Shown here: piece by piece, positions 41,695 to 51,606 of the stretch
Numbering within the stretch: position 1 is the stretch's first letter
How the letters are laid out: every line of letters begins with the position of its first letter
Assembly (NCBI GenBank): GCA_037974335.1
Contig: CM075761.1
Location: 13,815,708 to 13,879,707, forward strand
Direction of reading: 5' to 3'
Length of the DNA stretch: 64,000 nucleotides
Source of the DNA: Prionace glauca
Lineage: Eukaryota; Chordata; Chondrichthyes; Carcharhiniformes; Carcharhinidae
Position numbers and translations under genes: made by a program
The notes under the pieces: generated by a model
Databases searched by the model: none
Told to the model about the DNA's origin: nothing
What the model saw: only the letters and a program-made list of their open reading frames with translations

Positions 41695-43400
41695 ATAGAA
41701 CTTAGAACACGGAACAGTACAGGTTCTTCAAACTTCGATGTTGTGCCGAGCTATGTTCAAACCCAAGTTCAAGCTATCCCACTCCCTATCATCCGATCAT
41801 AGGCTCCGTGTGCCTATCCAATAACTGCTTGGAAAGCCCTAAAGTGTCCGACTCCACTAACACAGCAGGCAGTGCATTCCACATCTCAACCACTCACTGA
41901 GTAAAGAATCGACCTGGGACATCCCTCCTCTCTCTCCCACCATGATTCTTACAGTTATGCCCCCGGTAACAGATACATCCACCTGAGGAAATAGTTTCTG
42001 AACGTCCACTCTATCAATCCCTGTCATCATCTTATAAACCTCTATTAAATCACCTCTCATCCTCCTCCTCTCCAAACACAAAAGCTCAAGCTCCCTCAAC
42101 CTTTCCTCATAAGACCTAGTCTCCAAACCAGGCAGCATCCTGGTAAATCTCTCTGCACTCTCTCCAATGCTTCCACATCCTTCTTATAGTGAGGGGACCA
42201 GAACTGAACACAATATTCTAAATGTGGTCTCACCAAGGTCCGGTATAGAACATAGAACATAGAACATTACAGCGCAGAACAGGCCCTTCGGCCCACGATG
42301 TTGCGCCGACCAGTTACAAAACAATGACCCACTAGACTAAACCAATCCCTTTTCGTCCATAAACCTATCCACAGATCTCTTAAACGCCCCCAAACTAGAC
42401 GCATTTACAACTGCAGTTGGCAGGGCATTCCAGTCCCTCACCACCCTCTGAATAAAGAACCTACCCCTGACATCAGTCCTATAACTACCCCCCCTTAATT
42501 TAAAGTCGTGCCCCCTCGTGCTAGCTTTCTGCATCCTAGGAAAAAGGCTATCACTATCTACCCTGTCTAAACCTCTAATCATCTCATATGTTTCAATATG
42601 GTCACCTCTTAGCCGCCTTCTTTCCAGCGAAAACAACCCCAAATCTCTCAGTCTCTCCTCATAGGATCTCCCCTCCATACCAGGCAACATCCTGGTAAAC
42701 CTCCTCTGCACCCTCTCCAAAGCCTCCACATCCTTCCTGTAATGTGGGGACCAGAACTGCACACAAAACTCCAAGTGCGGCCGCACCAGAGTTGTGTACA
42801 GTTGCATCATGACGTTGCGACTCCTAAATTCAATTCCCCTACCAATAAACGCCAAGACACCGTATGCCTTCTTAACAACCTTATCTACTTGATTACCAAC
42901 TTTCAGGGATCTATGTACACATACACCTAGATCCCTCTGCTCCTCCTCACTATTCAAAGTCCTCCCGTTAGTCCTATACTCAACACATCTGTTATTCCTA
43001 CCGAAATGAATTACCTCACACTTCTCCACATTAAACTCCATCCGCCACGTCGCAGCCCAGCTCTGCAACCTTTCTACGTCACCCTGCAACATAACCTCAC
43101 GGTTCTTAAACCCAAACCCCTTGTTAATAAACGCTAACACATTATAAGCCTTCTTCACGGATCTATCCACTTGACTGGCAACCTTCAGAGATCTGTGGAT
43201 ATGAACCCCAAGATCTATTTTCCCTCCACATTCTTCAGAACCCTGTCGTTGACTCTGTAATCTGCATTCAAGTTTGTCCTACCAAAATGAATCACCTCAC
43301 ACTTATCACCGTTAAACCCCATCTGCCATTTTTCGACCCAGCTCCGCATCCTATCAATGTCTCATTGCAGCCGATAAGAGCCCTCCGCCCCATCCATTGG
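41695..43400 (-). mobile_element. LINE F, split by LINE A
   Basis: 3' part 41695-42247: [36 protein letters not shown] and the degraded 3' end. 5' part 43082-43400: VKKAYNVLAFINKGFGFKNR on the minus strand and the WVEKWQMGFNGDKCEVIHFG-like region. The two halves meet exactly around GTTATGTTGCAG/CTATACCGGACC. Confidence 0.9.
42248..43081 (-). mobile_element. LINE A inserted into LINE F
   Basis: From DVERLQSWAATWRMEFNVEK to the complete C-terminus FMDEKGLV, continuous for about 260 codons. The long frame 43170-42337 is a chimera that begins in LINE F (VKKAYNVLAFINK) and continues into LINE A at MLQGDVERLQ. Confidence 0.94.
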
Positions 43401-43499
43401 TGTCATCAGCAATGATATGTATGTGATATATAAAATCACAAAGTATGCAACCAATGATGCGAGTTTAATCCCCCTACAGGCTGTAGTGATTTGTAAATA

Positions 43500-43862
43500 T
43501 GCCTCCACACCTTGTGCAAGTGTAGCATGGACAGAGTGGATTATCAGATGCTCTTTCCTCGGGTAGAAAAGTCAAGGACTCGGAGATATACGTTTAAGGT
43601 GTGTGGGGAAAAGTTTAGACTGGATGTGGGAGGCCAGTATTTTTTTACACAGAGGGTGGTGAATGTGTGGAACGTGCTGCCTGTGGAGATGGTGGGAGCA
43701 GGTACGACAGGGTCATCGAGACAAAAAACATGAATAGGATGGGAATGGAAGGATAAGGACTCTGTACCTGCCTATGTTTTTAGTTTAGGCAGGCATCGTG
43801 ATCGGTGCAGGCTTGGAGGGCCGAATGGACTGTTCCTGTGCTGAACTTTTCTTTGCTCTTTC
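43500..43862 (+). mobile_element. LINE F 3' end
   Basis: MDRVDYQMLFPRVEKSRTRR, FFTQRVVNVWNVLPVEMVGA, tail GGCTTGGAGGGCCGAATGGA and TTTCTTTGCTC. Confidence 0.85.
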
Positions 43863-43884
43863 CTCTTTGAATGGTGAACTGAAA

Positions 43885-44185
43885 TGGGTCACATGATAAC
43901 ACAGTGGTTATCACCGCTGTCTCACAGGGGGAGGAAACAGGACTCCATCCCCGGCTAGTGTCACAGTCTGTATGGAGTCTGCAAGTTCTCTCCTTGTCTG
44001 CATGGGTTTCCTCGAGGTGCTTGGTATCCCCCCACAGTCCGAAAGAAATGCTGGTTAGTGCATTGGCCGTGCTAAATTCTCCCTCAGTGTCCCCAGACAG
44101 GCTCCGGAGTGTGGCGACTCGGGGATTTTTCACAGTACATTCATTGCAGTGTTAATGCAAGCCTACCTGTGATACTTATAAAAGC
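43885..44185 (+). mobile_element. SINE S2
   Basis: AACACAGTGGTTATCACCGC, GCTCCGGAGTGTGGCGACTC, GGGGATTTTTCACAGTACAT, GTTAATGCAAGCCTACC. Confidence 0.92.
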
Positions 44186-44394
44186 AGCATTTATACTATA
44201 TTTGCAGCTATCTAATTCAAAGCACTAAAGTTGGTTTTATATATTGGGGATGTTGTATATTTTAAATCTCTCAACTTATTCTCCAGATAGTAAATTATTG
44301 GGGCTCCTTGCTGTTACGAGTAAGCCCATTGGTAATTCTCTATTCCTGCTCTGGGACTGGTGTGTTTGAGTGTGAAAACAGATGCAGAATACAG

Positions 44395-44665
44395 GATCCT
44401 AAAAATAATGATTCAGAAGTGTCCAGTGGGGCATTTTTTTTCACACAGAGGATGCTGAGTGTCTGCAACAAGCTGCCAGAGGTAGTAGTAGAGGCAGGTG
44501 GAGTTTTGTCTTTTAAAAAGCATTGAGACAGTTATATGGGTATGATGGGCATAAAGGGATATGGGCCAAACATGGAGATTTGGGACTATTTTAATGGTAA
44601 TAACTGGGTGACATGGACAAGTTGGCCAAAGGACCTGTTTCCATGCTGTAAATCTCTATGATTCT
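44395..44665 (+). mobile_element. LINE E 3' end
   Basis: TTTTTTCACACAGAGGATGC, GCAACAAGCTGCCAGAGG, GATATGGGCCAAACATGGAG, GACCTGTTTCCATGCTGTAA, TCTATGATTC end. Confidence 0.8.
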
Positions 44666-44667
44666 AT

Positions 44668-45430
44668 AACATGGGAACATTGGGAGCAGAAGCCGGCAAA
44701 TTCAGCCCTTCGAGCTTGCTCCGCCATTCAATCAGATCATGGTTTATATGTCCCTGGTTTAAAATCCACCTCCTCACCTGTTCCCCATATCCCCTTCTCC
44801 TGTTTTTTATATCTATCTCCTTCTTGAAACCATTCAATGATTTAGTCTTTACCGTGCTATGGGGCAACGAATTTCACAAATTCACCAGTCTCTGTGAGAA
44901 ATAGTTCCTCCCCATCTCAGTTTTAAATCTATCGCCTCTCAACCAATACCTGAGACCTCTTGTTTGAGATTGCCCCACAAAAGGAAACATTTTGTCGACA
45001 TTAACTTTATCAATCCCTTTTAAAGTTTTATATACGACCAGATCTCTCATCTTTCTAAACACCAGCGAGTACAAGCCCAAACTGCTTAATCTCTCCTCAT
45101 ACTTTCATCCCCAGGATCACAAGAACATAAGAAATAGGAGCAGGAGTTGGTCACATCGCCCCTCGAGCCTGACCCGCCATTCAATAAGATCATGGCTGAT
45201 CTGATAATGGGTTCAGTTCCATTTAACTGCCCGCTCCCCATGACCGTTAATTCCCTTATTGGTTATAAATCTATCGATCTGTGACTGAAACACATTTAAC
45301 GAGGTAGCCTTGACTGTTTCATTGGGCAGATAATTCCAAAGATTCACAACCATAAGCACAAAAGAAATAGGGTGAATCTGGTGAACCTCCTCTGAAGTTC
45401 TTCCAATGCCAACACATCAGGACAGATACT
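44668..45430 (-). mobile_element. LINE G, split by LINE C
   Basis: 3' part 44668-45117: LYSLVFRKMRDLVVYKTLKG, NYFSQRLVNL and FKKEIDI on the minus strand. It resumes at 45371-45430 with the region coding ELQRRFTRFT. The break is between AGGATCA and TCTGGTGAACC. Confidence 0.88.
45118..45370 (-). mobile_element. LINE C tail inserted into LINE G
   Basis: AGAACATAAGAAATAGGAGC to CAGATAATTCCAAAGATTCA. Orientation is the same as its host. Confidence 0.9.
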
Positions 45431-45454
45431 CGATGAGATTTTCATAGAATCACT

Positions 45455-45493
45455 ACAGAGTGTGCGTGTGTGTGTGTGTGTTTGTGTCTGTGT

Positions 45494-45538
<45 letters not shown>

Positions 45539-45548
45539 TGTGTGTCTG
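45455..45548 (+). repeat. (TG)n microsatellite
   Basis: About 90 bases of mostly TG with a few TTTG, TCTG and TATG interruptions. Confidence 0.97.
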
Positions 45549-45579
45549 CATCTCCTCATGCCAGTGTATGTTCCTGCAC

Positions 45580-45851
45580 AAGGAAATCTAATGGTTACGT
45601 TTCGCTTCATATTTCTTAATTTACAATGTTTGTTTGATGTTTACTTATCAATTCACAAGTAGGCTTAGACTAAAACTGTAGAACATAGAACATAGAACAC
45701 TACAGCACAAACAGGCCCTTCGGCCCACGAGTTGCGCCGATCACATCAACAAGGTAATCAAATGGTTACGTTTGGCTTGATACTTCTTAATTTACAATGT
45801 TTGTTTGATGTTTACTTATCAATTCACAAGTCGGCTTAGATTAAAACTGTA
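45580..45851 (+). repeat. 101-bp direct repeats flanking a 70-bp LINE B tail
   Basis: Copy 1 is 45580-45680 and copy 2 is 45751-45851, about 93% identical (seven differences by eye). Between them lies only a LINE B/A-type reversed 3' tail (45681-45750: GAACATAGAACATAGAACAC to CGCCGATCACATCAAC). The repeats include the start of the SINE S2 tail that follows, so the target was single-copy DNA plus SINE. Confidence 0.92.
45681..45750 (-). mobile_element. LINE B 3' tail, extreme truncation
   Basis: Seventy bases: ACAGCACAAACAGGCCCTTC, GGCCCACGAGTTGCGCCGAT. It is identical in layout to the first 70 bases of the 8.7 and 39.2 kb LINE B copies. Confidence 0.9.
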
Positions 45852-46098
45852 ATGACATTACAGTGAAAACCCAAAGTCTCCACACGCCAGTTCAGGTTCA
45901 CTGAGGGAAAACTTAACATGGCCAATGTACCTAACCTTTCAGGTTATGGGGGGAAACCGGAACACCCGAAGGAAACCTATGCAGACACGGGGAGAATGTA
46001 CAAACTCCACACAGACAGTGACCCGAACCGGAAATCGACCACGTGTCACTGGCGCTGTGAAGCAGCGGTGTTAACCACTGTGCTAACGTGGAACCCCA
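45822..46098 (-). mobile_element. SINE S2, minus strand
   Basis: Tail AATTCACAAGTCGGCTTAGA, AAACTGTAATGACATTACAG, body GGGGAGAATGTACAAACTCC, head AACCGGAAATCGACCACGTG and GTGTTAACCACTGTGC. Confidence 0.9.
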
Positions 46099-46099
46099 C

Positions 46100-46338
46100 A
46101 GGAGAAAGGAGGAAAAAAAGCTTCTTATAATTTCGAAAGCTTTAATCAGTAATGAGGGAAACTCAGTAAATTGTGTTTGACCCGCAGTGGGAGGCAGCCA
46201 TTCTGGTCAAAAGTGGATGACTTTAATATGTGGAGTTCAAAGAGGTGCGAGACAAAATGAAATGGGAGTTGGGAGGGAAGCAGGGTTTGGAAGGAAAGTC
46301 ACTGAGCTGAGTTCTGTGATTACATGTGGGAGAGAGGG
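46100..46338. other. Spacer, nothing seen
   Basis: No recognised feature. Confidence 0.4.
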
Positions 46339-46339
46339 G

Positions 46340-46592
46340 GAAGATTTCAAAGGGACCTGAGGGGCAACTTCTTCACACAGAGGGTGATGTGGATATGGAA
46401 TGAGCTGCCAGAGGAAGTGATTGAGACAGGTTCAATAGCAACATTTAAAAATTATTTGGATAAGTACATGGATGGGAAAGATTAGAGGGATATGGATCAA
46501 ACGTGGGCCAGCTGTGAGGGCACCATATTAGGCTTGGAGTGGTTGGGACGAAAGGATTGTTTCCCTGTTGTATTGCTCTATGTCTCTATATC
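46340..46592 (+). mobile_element. LINE E 3' end
   Basis: CTTCTTCACACAGAGGGTGA, TGGAATGAGCTGCCAGAGG, ATGGATGGGAAAGATTAGAG, TTGTATTGCTCTATGTCTC. Confidence 0.82.
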
Positions 46593-46734
46593 GGCTTGGA
46601 AGAGGAGATACTCTGTGACTAACACTCCGCTGAGTGAAACTGTAAAACTTGAAGGGTCCATCCAGGAACCAAGAAAGACCTTTGTTTCAGAATGCATCCC
46701 TTTTTCTGAATATTTTGGATTTCCACAGTGCAGT

Positions 46735-46865
46735 GGAAGAAATTCGCCGGGGTTAGCAGTGTAAATACGTGGGGTTATCGGGAGAGGGCCTGGGTTGGAT
46801 CGTGGTTGATGAAGATTTGGTGGGATGAATACCTTACCTCTGCCCTGCAGGGATTCTGTGATTCT
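46735..46865 (+). mobile_element. SINE S1 3' fragment
   Basis: GTGTAAATACGTGGGGTTAT, GGGAGAGGGCCTGGGTTGGA, GGGATTCTGTGATTCT. Divergent tail. Confidence 0.65.
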
Positions 46866-46917
46866 CTGAAAGTGTTTGTGAGATTATTCTCACAAACTGC
46901 GGTTTTAATCAGACTGT

Positions 46918-47068
46918 TCATAGAATCCTGGCTTTGCAGAAGGAGGTCATTCGGCCCGTGGAACCTGCACCGACAACAATTCCATCCAGGAACTATACCC
47001 ACAACCCCATGCATTTATCCTGCTAACCCCCTGACAGCAAGGAGCAATTTTGCACAGCTAATCACCGT
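46918..47068 (-). mobile_element. SINE S1 3' fragment, minus strand
   Basis: TTCATAGAATCCTGGCTTTG, AGGAGGTCATTCGGCCCGTG, CCTGCACCGACAACAATTCC. Confidence 0.82.
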
Positions 47069-47071
47069 GAC

Positions 47072-49968
47072 TTGGTTAGGCCGCATTTGGAGTACTGCGT
47101 CCTGTTCTAGGACATAGAACATAGAACATTACAGCGCAGAACAGGCCCTTCGGCCCACGATGTTGCGCCGACCAGTTACAAAACAATGACCCACTAGCCT
47201 AAACCAATCCCTTTTTGTCCATAAACCTATCCACAGATCTCTTAAACGTCCCCAAACTAGACGCATTTACAACTGCAGCTGGCAGGGCATTCCAGTCCCT
47301 CACCACCCTCTGGGTAAAGGACCTACACCTGACATCAGTCCTATAACTACCCCCTCTTAATTTAAAGACGTGCCCCCTCGTGCTAGCTTTCTCCATCCGA
47401 GGAAAAAGGCTATCACTATCCACCCTGTCTAAACCTCTAATCATCTTATATGTTTCAATAAGGTCCCCTCTTAGCCACCTTCTTTCCAGCGAAAACAACC
47501 CCAAATCTCTCAGTCTCTCCTCATAGGATCTCCCCTCCATACCAGGCAACATCCTAGTAAACCTCCTCTGCACCCTCTCCAAAGCCTCCACATCCTTCCT
47601 GTAATGTGGGGACCAGAACTGCACACAAAACTCCAAGTGCGGCCGCACCAGAGTTGTGTACAGTTGCATCATGACGCTGCGACTCCTAAATTCAATTCCC
47701 CTACCAATAAACGCCAAGACACCGTATGCCTTCTTAACAACCTTATCTACTTGATTCCCAACTTTCAGGGATCTATGTACACATACACCTAGATCCCTCT
47801 GCTCCTCCACACTATTCAAAGTCCTCCCGTTAGCCCTATACTCAACACATGTGTTATTCCTACCGAAATGAATTACCTCACACTTCTCCACATTAAACTC
47901 CATCTGCCACCTCGCAGCCCAGCTCTGCAACCTTTCTAAGTCACTCTGCAAACTATGACATCCTTCCTCACAATCTACCACACCTCCGACTTTGGTGTCA
48001 TCAGCAAACTTACTAATCCACCCAACTACACCCTCATCCAGACCATTAATAAAAATTACAAACAGCAGTGGCCCCAAAACAGATCCCTGAGGCACACCAC
48101 TCGTAACCGAACTCCATGTCGAATATTTACCATCAACCCCCACCCTCTGTCTCCTATCTGCTCGCCAATTCCTGATCCAATTGCCTAGATCACCCCCAGT
48201 CCCATACATCTGCATTTTCTGCAGAAGCCTACCATGGTGAACCTTATCAAACGCCTTGCTAAAATCCATATACACCACATCAACTGCCTTACCCCTATCC
48301 ACCTCTTTGGTGACTTTCTCAAAGAACTCGATAAGGTTAGTAAGGCACGACGTACCCGCTACAAAACCATGCTGACTATCTCTAATCAACTCATTACTCT
48401 CCAAATAACTATAAATCCTGTCTCTAATAATCCTTTCCAAAACTTTACCCACCACAGAAGTAAGACTCACCGGTCTATAATTCCCAGGGAAGTCCTTTCT
48501 CCCCTTCTTAAACAATGGGACAACATTTGCTGTTCTCCAATCTTCCGGTACTATACCAGAGACTAACGACGACCTGAAGATCAGAGCCAGAGGCTCCGCA
48601 ATCACCCCTCTTGCCTCCCAAAGAATCCTAGGGTAAATCCCATCCGGACCAGGGGACTTATCTATTTTCAAACCCTCTAAAATATCCAGCACATCCCCCG
48701 TATCAACTGCAATACTATCTACTTTACACCCCTGCACTCCAGTGTCCTCCTCAGCTACATTCATGTCCCCTTGCGTGAACACCGAAGAGAAATATTGGTT
48801 CAACGCCTCTCCAATCTCCTCCGGTTCCACACACAACTTCCCTCTACTGTCTGTAACTGGCCCTAATCTTGCCCTAACCAACCTTCTGTTCTTGACATAC
48901 CTGTAAAACGCCTTAATCCTATCAGCCAAAGTCATCTCATATCCTCTTTTAGCTCTTCTTAACTCCCTCTTCAACTCCCTCCTAGCCAATCTAAAACTTT
49001 CTAATGCACTCCCTGAGCCCGCAAGCCTCATCCGAACATAAGCCTCCTTTTTCTTCCTAACCAACAAATCAACTTTTTTAGTGCACCACGGTTCCCTGGG
49101 CCTACCAAATCCTCCTTGCCTGACAGGGATATACCTATCACAGACCCGCAATAGCTGCTCCTTGAAAAATCTCCACATCTCGGATGTTCCCAGTCCCAGT
49201 AATCTCCTCGTCCAACCAATGCTTCCTAATTCTCTCCTAAAAGCCTCATAATTACCCAGCACCAAATCCAATATAGCCTCACCTCTAGTCGGCCTATCTA
49301 CATACTGAGTCAGAAAACCTTCCTGCACACTTTGAACAAAATCTGACCCCTCTAACGAGCTAGAGCTATAGCAATTCCAATCAACATGAGTAAATTTAAA
49401 GTCCCCCATAACAACTACCCTATTATTTTCACTCCTAACATGGATCGTCTCCGCAATCCTTTCCTCAACCTCTCTAGAACTTTTTGGAGGTCTATAAAAG
49501 ACTCCCAACAGGGTGACCTCTCCTCTCCTTACTGGTCGCCTTACTACCGGAAGGATGTGGAGACTCTGGAGAGAGTGCAAAGGAGGTTTACCAGGATGTT
49601 GCCTGGTGTGGAAGGACTGGGGTATGAGGAAAGGTTGAAGAAATTGGGGCTCTTTTCCCTTGAAAGACGCCGACTGATGGGGGGATCTAATAGAGGTATA
49701 TAAGATTATGAAGGGGATAGATAGAGTAAACAGAGGTAGGCTATGTCCTATGATAGAAACACGTAGGACTTAAGGTGAGGGGGAAGAGGTACAACACAGA
49801 TATTAGAGGGAGGTTTTTCACACAGAGGGTAGTGGGGGTATGGAATGCTCTGCCAAGTAAGGTGGTGGAGGCAAACACGCTAGAGTCATTTAAGAGTAAC
49901 TTAGACAGGCACATGACTGGGTTGGAGATGGGTGGATATAGGGGATTGTTTTAAATAAGGGTCATTAA
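47072..49968 (+). mobile_element. LINE D host copy, split by LINE A
   Basis: Left piece 47072-47112 reads [12 protein letters not shown]; right piece 49528-49968 continues with WSPYYRKDVETLERVQRRFT, LGYEERLKKLGLFSLERRR, FFTQRVVGVWNALP and the LD.HMTGLEMGGY end. The join falls inside CAGTTCTGGTCGCC. Breaks include a frameshift at RRLMGGS (49680). Confidence 0.92.
47113..49527 (-). mobile_element. LINE A, best-preserved copy, open 793-codon frame
   Basis: The minus-strand frame from 49580 to 47199 runs without a stop. The first ~18 residues are antisense LINE D; LINE A proper starts at RRGEVTLLGVFYRPP. Domains: partial endonuclease with GDFKFTHVDWN (the usual GDFN Asn is Lys) and an internal deletion that removes the TDH block (LDLVLGN joins directly to YEAFRREL); linker REPWCTKKVDLLVRKKKEA; full RT with [57 protein letters not shown] and catalytic FADD; then thumb and C-terminal domain to FMDKKGLV. 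RT looks intact but EN does not, so the copy is probably not autonomous. It inserted in LINE D and is among the youngest elements here. Confidence 0.95.
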
Positions 49969-50091
49969 CATTGGGGCATCCCTGGAAAGGTAAATGGTTA
50001 TGGTACGATAATAACGTGTTTTCTCTTTTCATTCACAGGTTTTAAGTCGGTCCACCTCGTGTCCAACGAGTGGCATACACGCGATGGGTCA

Positions 50092-50330
50092 AAGAACAAA
50101 GAACAACACAGCACGGGAAACAGGCCCTTCGGCCCAACGAACCCGCGCCGCCGGCCCATGGTCAGTGACCTATTCATGATTTTAGTCTATGCCTAATGTG
50201 CGAGGATCAGGGAGGTCCAATATAGGGACAATTTGTTACCCAATCAATCAGCCTAAAAGCACATTTTTGGGATGTGGGAGGAAACCGGAGCACCCGGAGG
50301 AAACCCACGCAACCATGGGGAGAACGCGAG
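50092..50330 (-). mobile_element. SINE S1b, minus strand, head missing
   Basis: CAAAGAACAAAGAACAACAC, GGTCAGTGACCTATTCATGA, CACGCAACCATGGGGAGAAC. Sister of the 17.75 kb copy. Confidence 0.9.
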
Positions 50331-50430
50331 TCGTACTGGGGCTGCTCTTGGTTGTTCGAGATTGGCCTAGTGCTTCATGTCGTTAGTGTGTGCCTAAACT
50401 GGACCAGATACTGGGCAAGACGACAGCTCA
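50331..50430 (+). repeat. Second copy of the unknown repeat seen at 31.8 kb
   Basis: GGGGCTGCTCTTGGTTGTTC, TAGTGCTTCATGTCG, CCTAAACTGGACCAG. It replaces the expected SINE head, so it may be the 5' module of a composite SINE. Confidence 0.6.
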
Positions 50431-50439
50431 GTGACTATC

Positions 50440-50752
50440 ACTGATTGCTGTGCAGACACATGGATTTGGGGCCGGTGTCTGTGGGAGTTTGCGCATTCTC
50501 CCCGTGCTTGCGTGGGTTTTCTCCGGGTGCTCCGGTTTCCTCCCACACCCCAGAGATTTGCTGTTAGGCTGATTGGCAGGAATAAATTGTCCCTAAATCA
50601 GATTCCCTGAATGTGGATGGGCATAAAACATTAGACAGGGGTCGTGGGTGGAGAGGGGGACTGGTGATGTTGAGATGGTGGCGCGGGCTCGTTGGGCCGA
50701 AGTGCCTGTTTCCCGGGCTGATTTTGTTCTTTGTTCTTTGTTCTTTGACTTA
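50440..50752 (+). mobile_element. SINE S1b, head decayed
   Basis: GGAGTTTGCGCATTCTCCCC, GAGATTTGCTGTTAGGCTGA, ACATTAGACAGGGGTCGTGG, three TTCTTTG units. It shows the complete 3' module whose pieces recur elsewhere. Confidence 0.9.
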
Positions 50753-50905
50753 CACATCTTTGGGCAGTGAGAAGAAACTGGAGCACACTGAGGAAACCAC
50801 GCAGACACTGGGAGGATGTGTAGACTCCGCACAGACACTGTCCCAAGCCAGGAATTGAACCCGAGACTTTGGCAACAGTGCTAACCACTGTGCTACCCAC
50901 AGTCT
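50753..50905 (-). mobile_element. SINE head and body, minus strand
   Basis: ACACATCTTTGGGCAGTGAG, CAGGAATTGAACCCGAGAC, GTGCTAACCACTGTGCTACC. Confidence 0.85.
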
Positions 50906-50936
50906 GCCTCTGTTGCTACAATGCTCGGGTATTAAC

Positions 50937-51277
50937 CATAGAACCCTACAGTGCAGAAACAGGCCCTTCGGCCCATCGAGTCTGCACCGAACACAATCCC
51001 ACCCAGACCCTATCCCCATATCCCTACACATTTTACCTGCTAATCCCTCTAACCTACACATCCCAGGACACTAAGGGGCAATTTTAGCATAGCCAATGAA
51101 CCTAACCCGCACATCTTTGGACTGTGGGAGGAAACCGGAGCACCCGGAGAAAACCCACGCAGACACGAGGAGAATGTGCAAACTCCACACAGGCAGTGAC
51201 CCGAGCCGGGAATCGAACCCAGGACCCTGGAGCTGTGAAGCAGCAGTGCTAACCACTGTGCTACCGTGCCGCCCCTT
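50937..51277 (-). mobile_element. SINE S1, full length, very well preserved
   Basis: From ACCATAGAACCCTACAGTGC (tail) to the CGGGAATCGAACCCAGGACC B box and GTGCTACCGTGCCGCCCC head. It can serve as reference for the S1 consensus; little decay is visible. Confidence 0.96.
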
Positions 51278-51605
51278 GCTGTATTATTGTGTCTAAGCAT
51301 TATTTTCCAATTTTCACTGAATCCTTGTTTCAGTCCAAAATGTGAACATTAAATTCCATGCAGTTTTTGTGTAAAAAGATATTGGAAATTTGACACAGAT
51401 TCCAGGCTTCATCCCAGTAGGTTGAAAACCAGTGTGATGCTCTGTTTCTGTTACACAGCGTCTTAGAGTAGTGATTTCGTTTCGTGCACCGTACCTCACG
51501 GAGGTCTCCTCAGCTTGAATGAAATGTAACATAAGTGCAGCAGAAAGATAATGGCGTTCACCCCGCAGTGGTTAGCACTGCGGCCACACAGCGCCACGGA
51601 CCCAG
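51278..51605. other. No gene seen
   Basis: Single-copy-looking. A decayed SINE head (GCAGTGGTTAGCACTGCGGC, 51566-51605) lies at its right end. Confidence 0.45.
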
Positions 51606-51606
51606 G

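Noticed and set aside
45344-45662. His/Thr and Val/Cys repeat proteins
   Set aside because: Translations of the (TG)n microsatellite.
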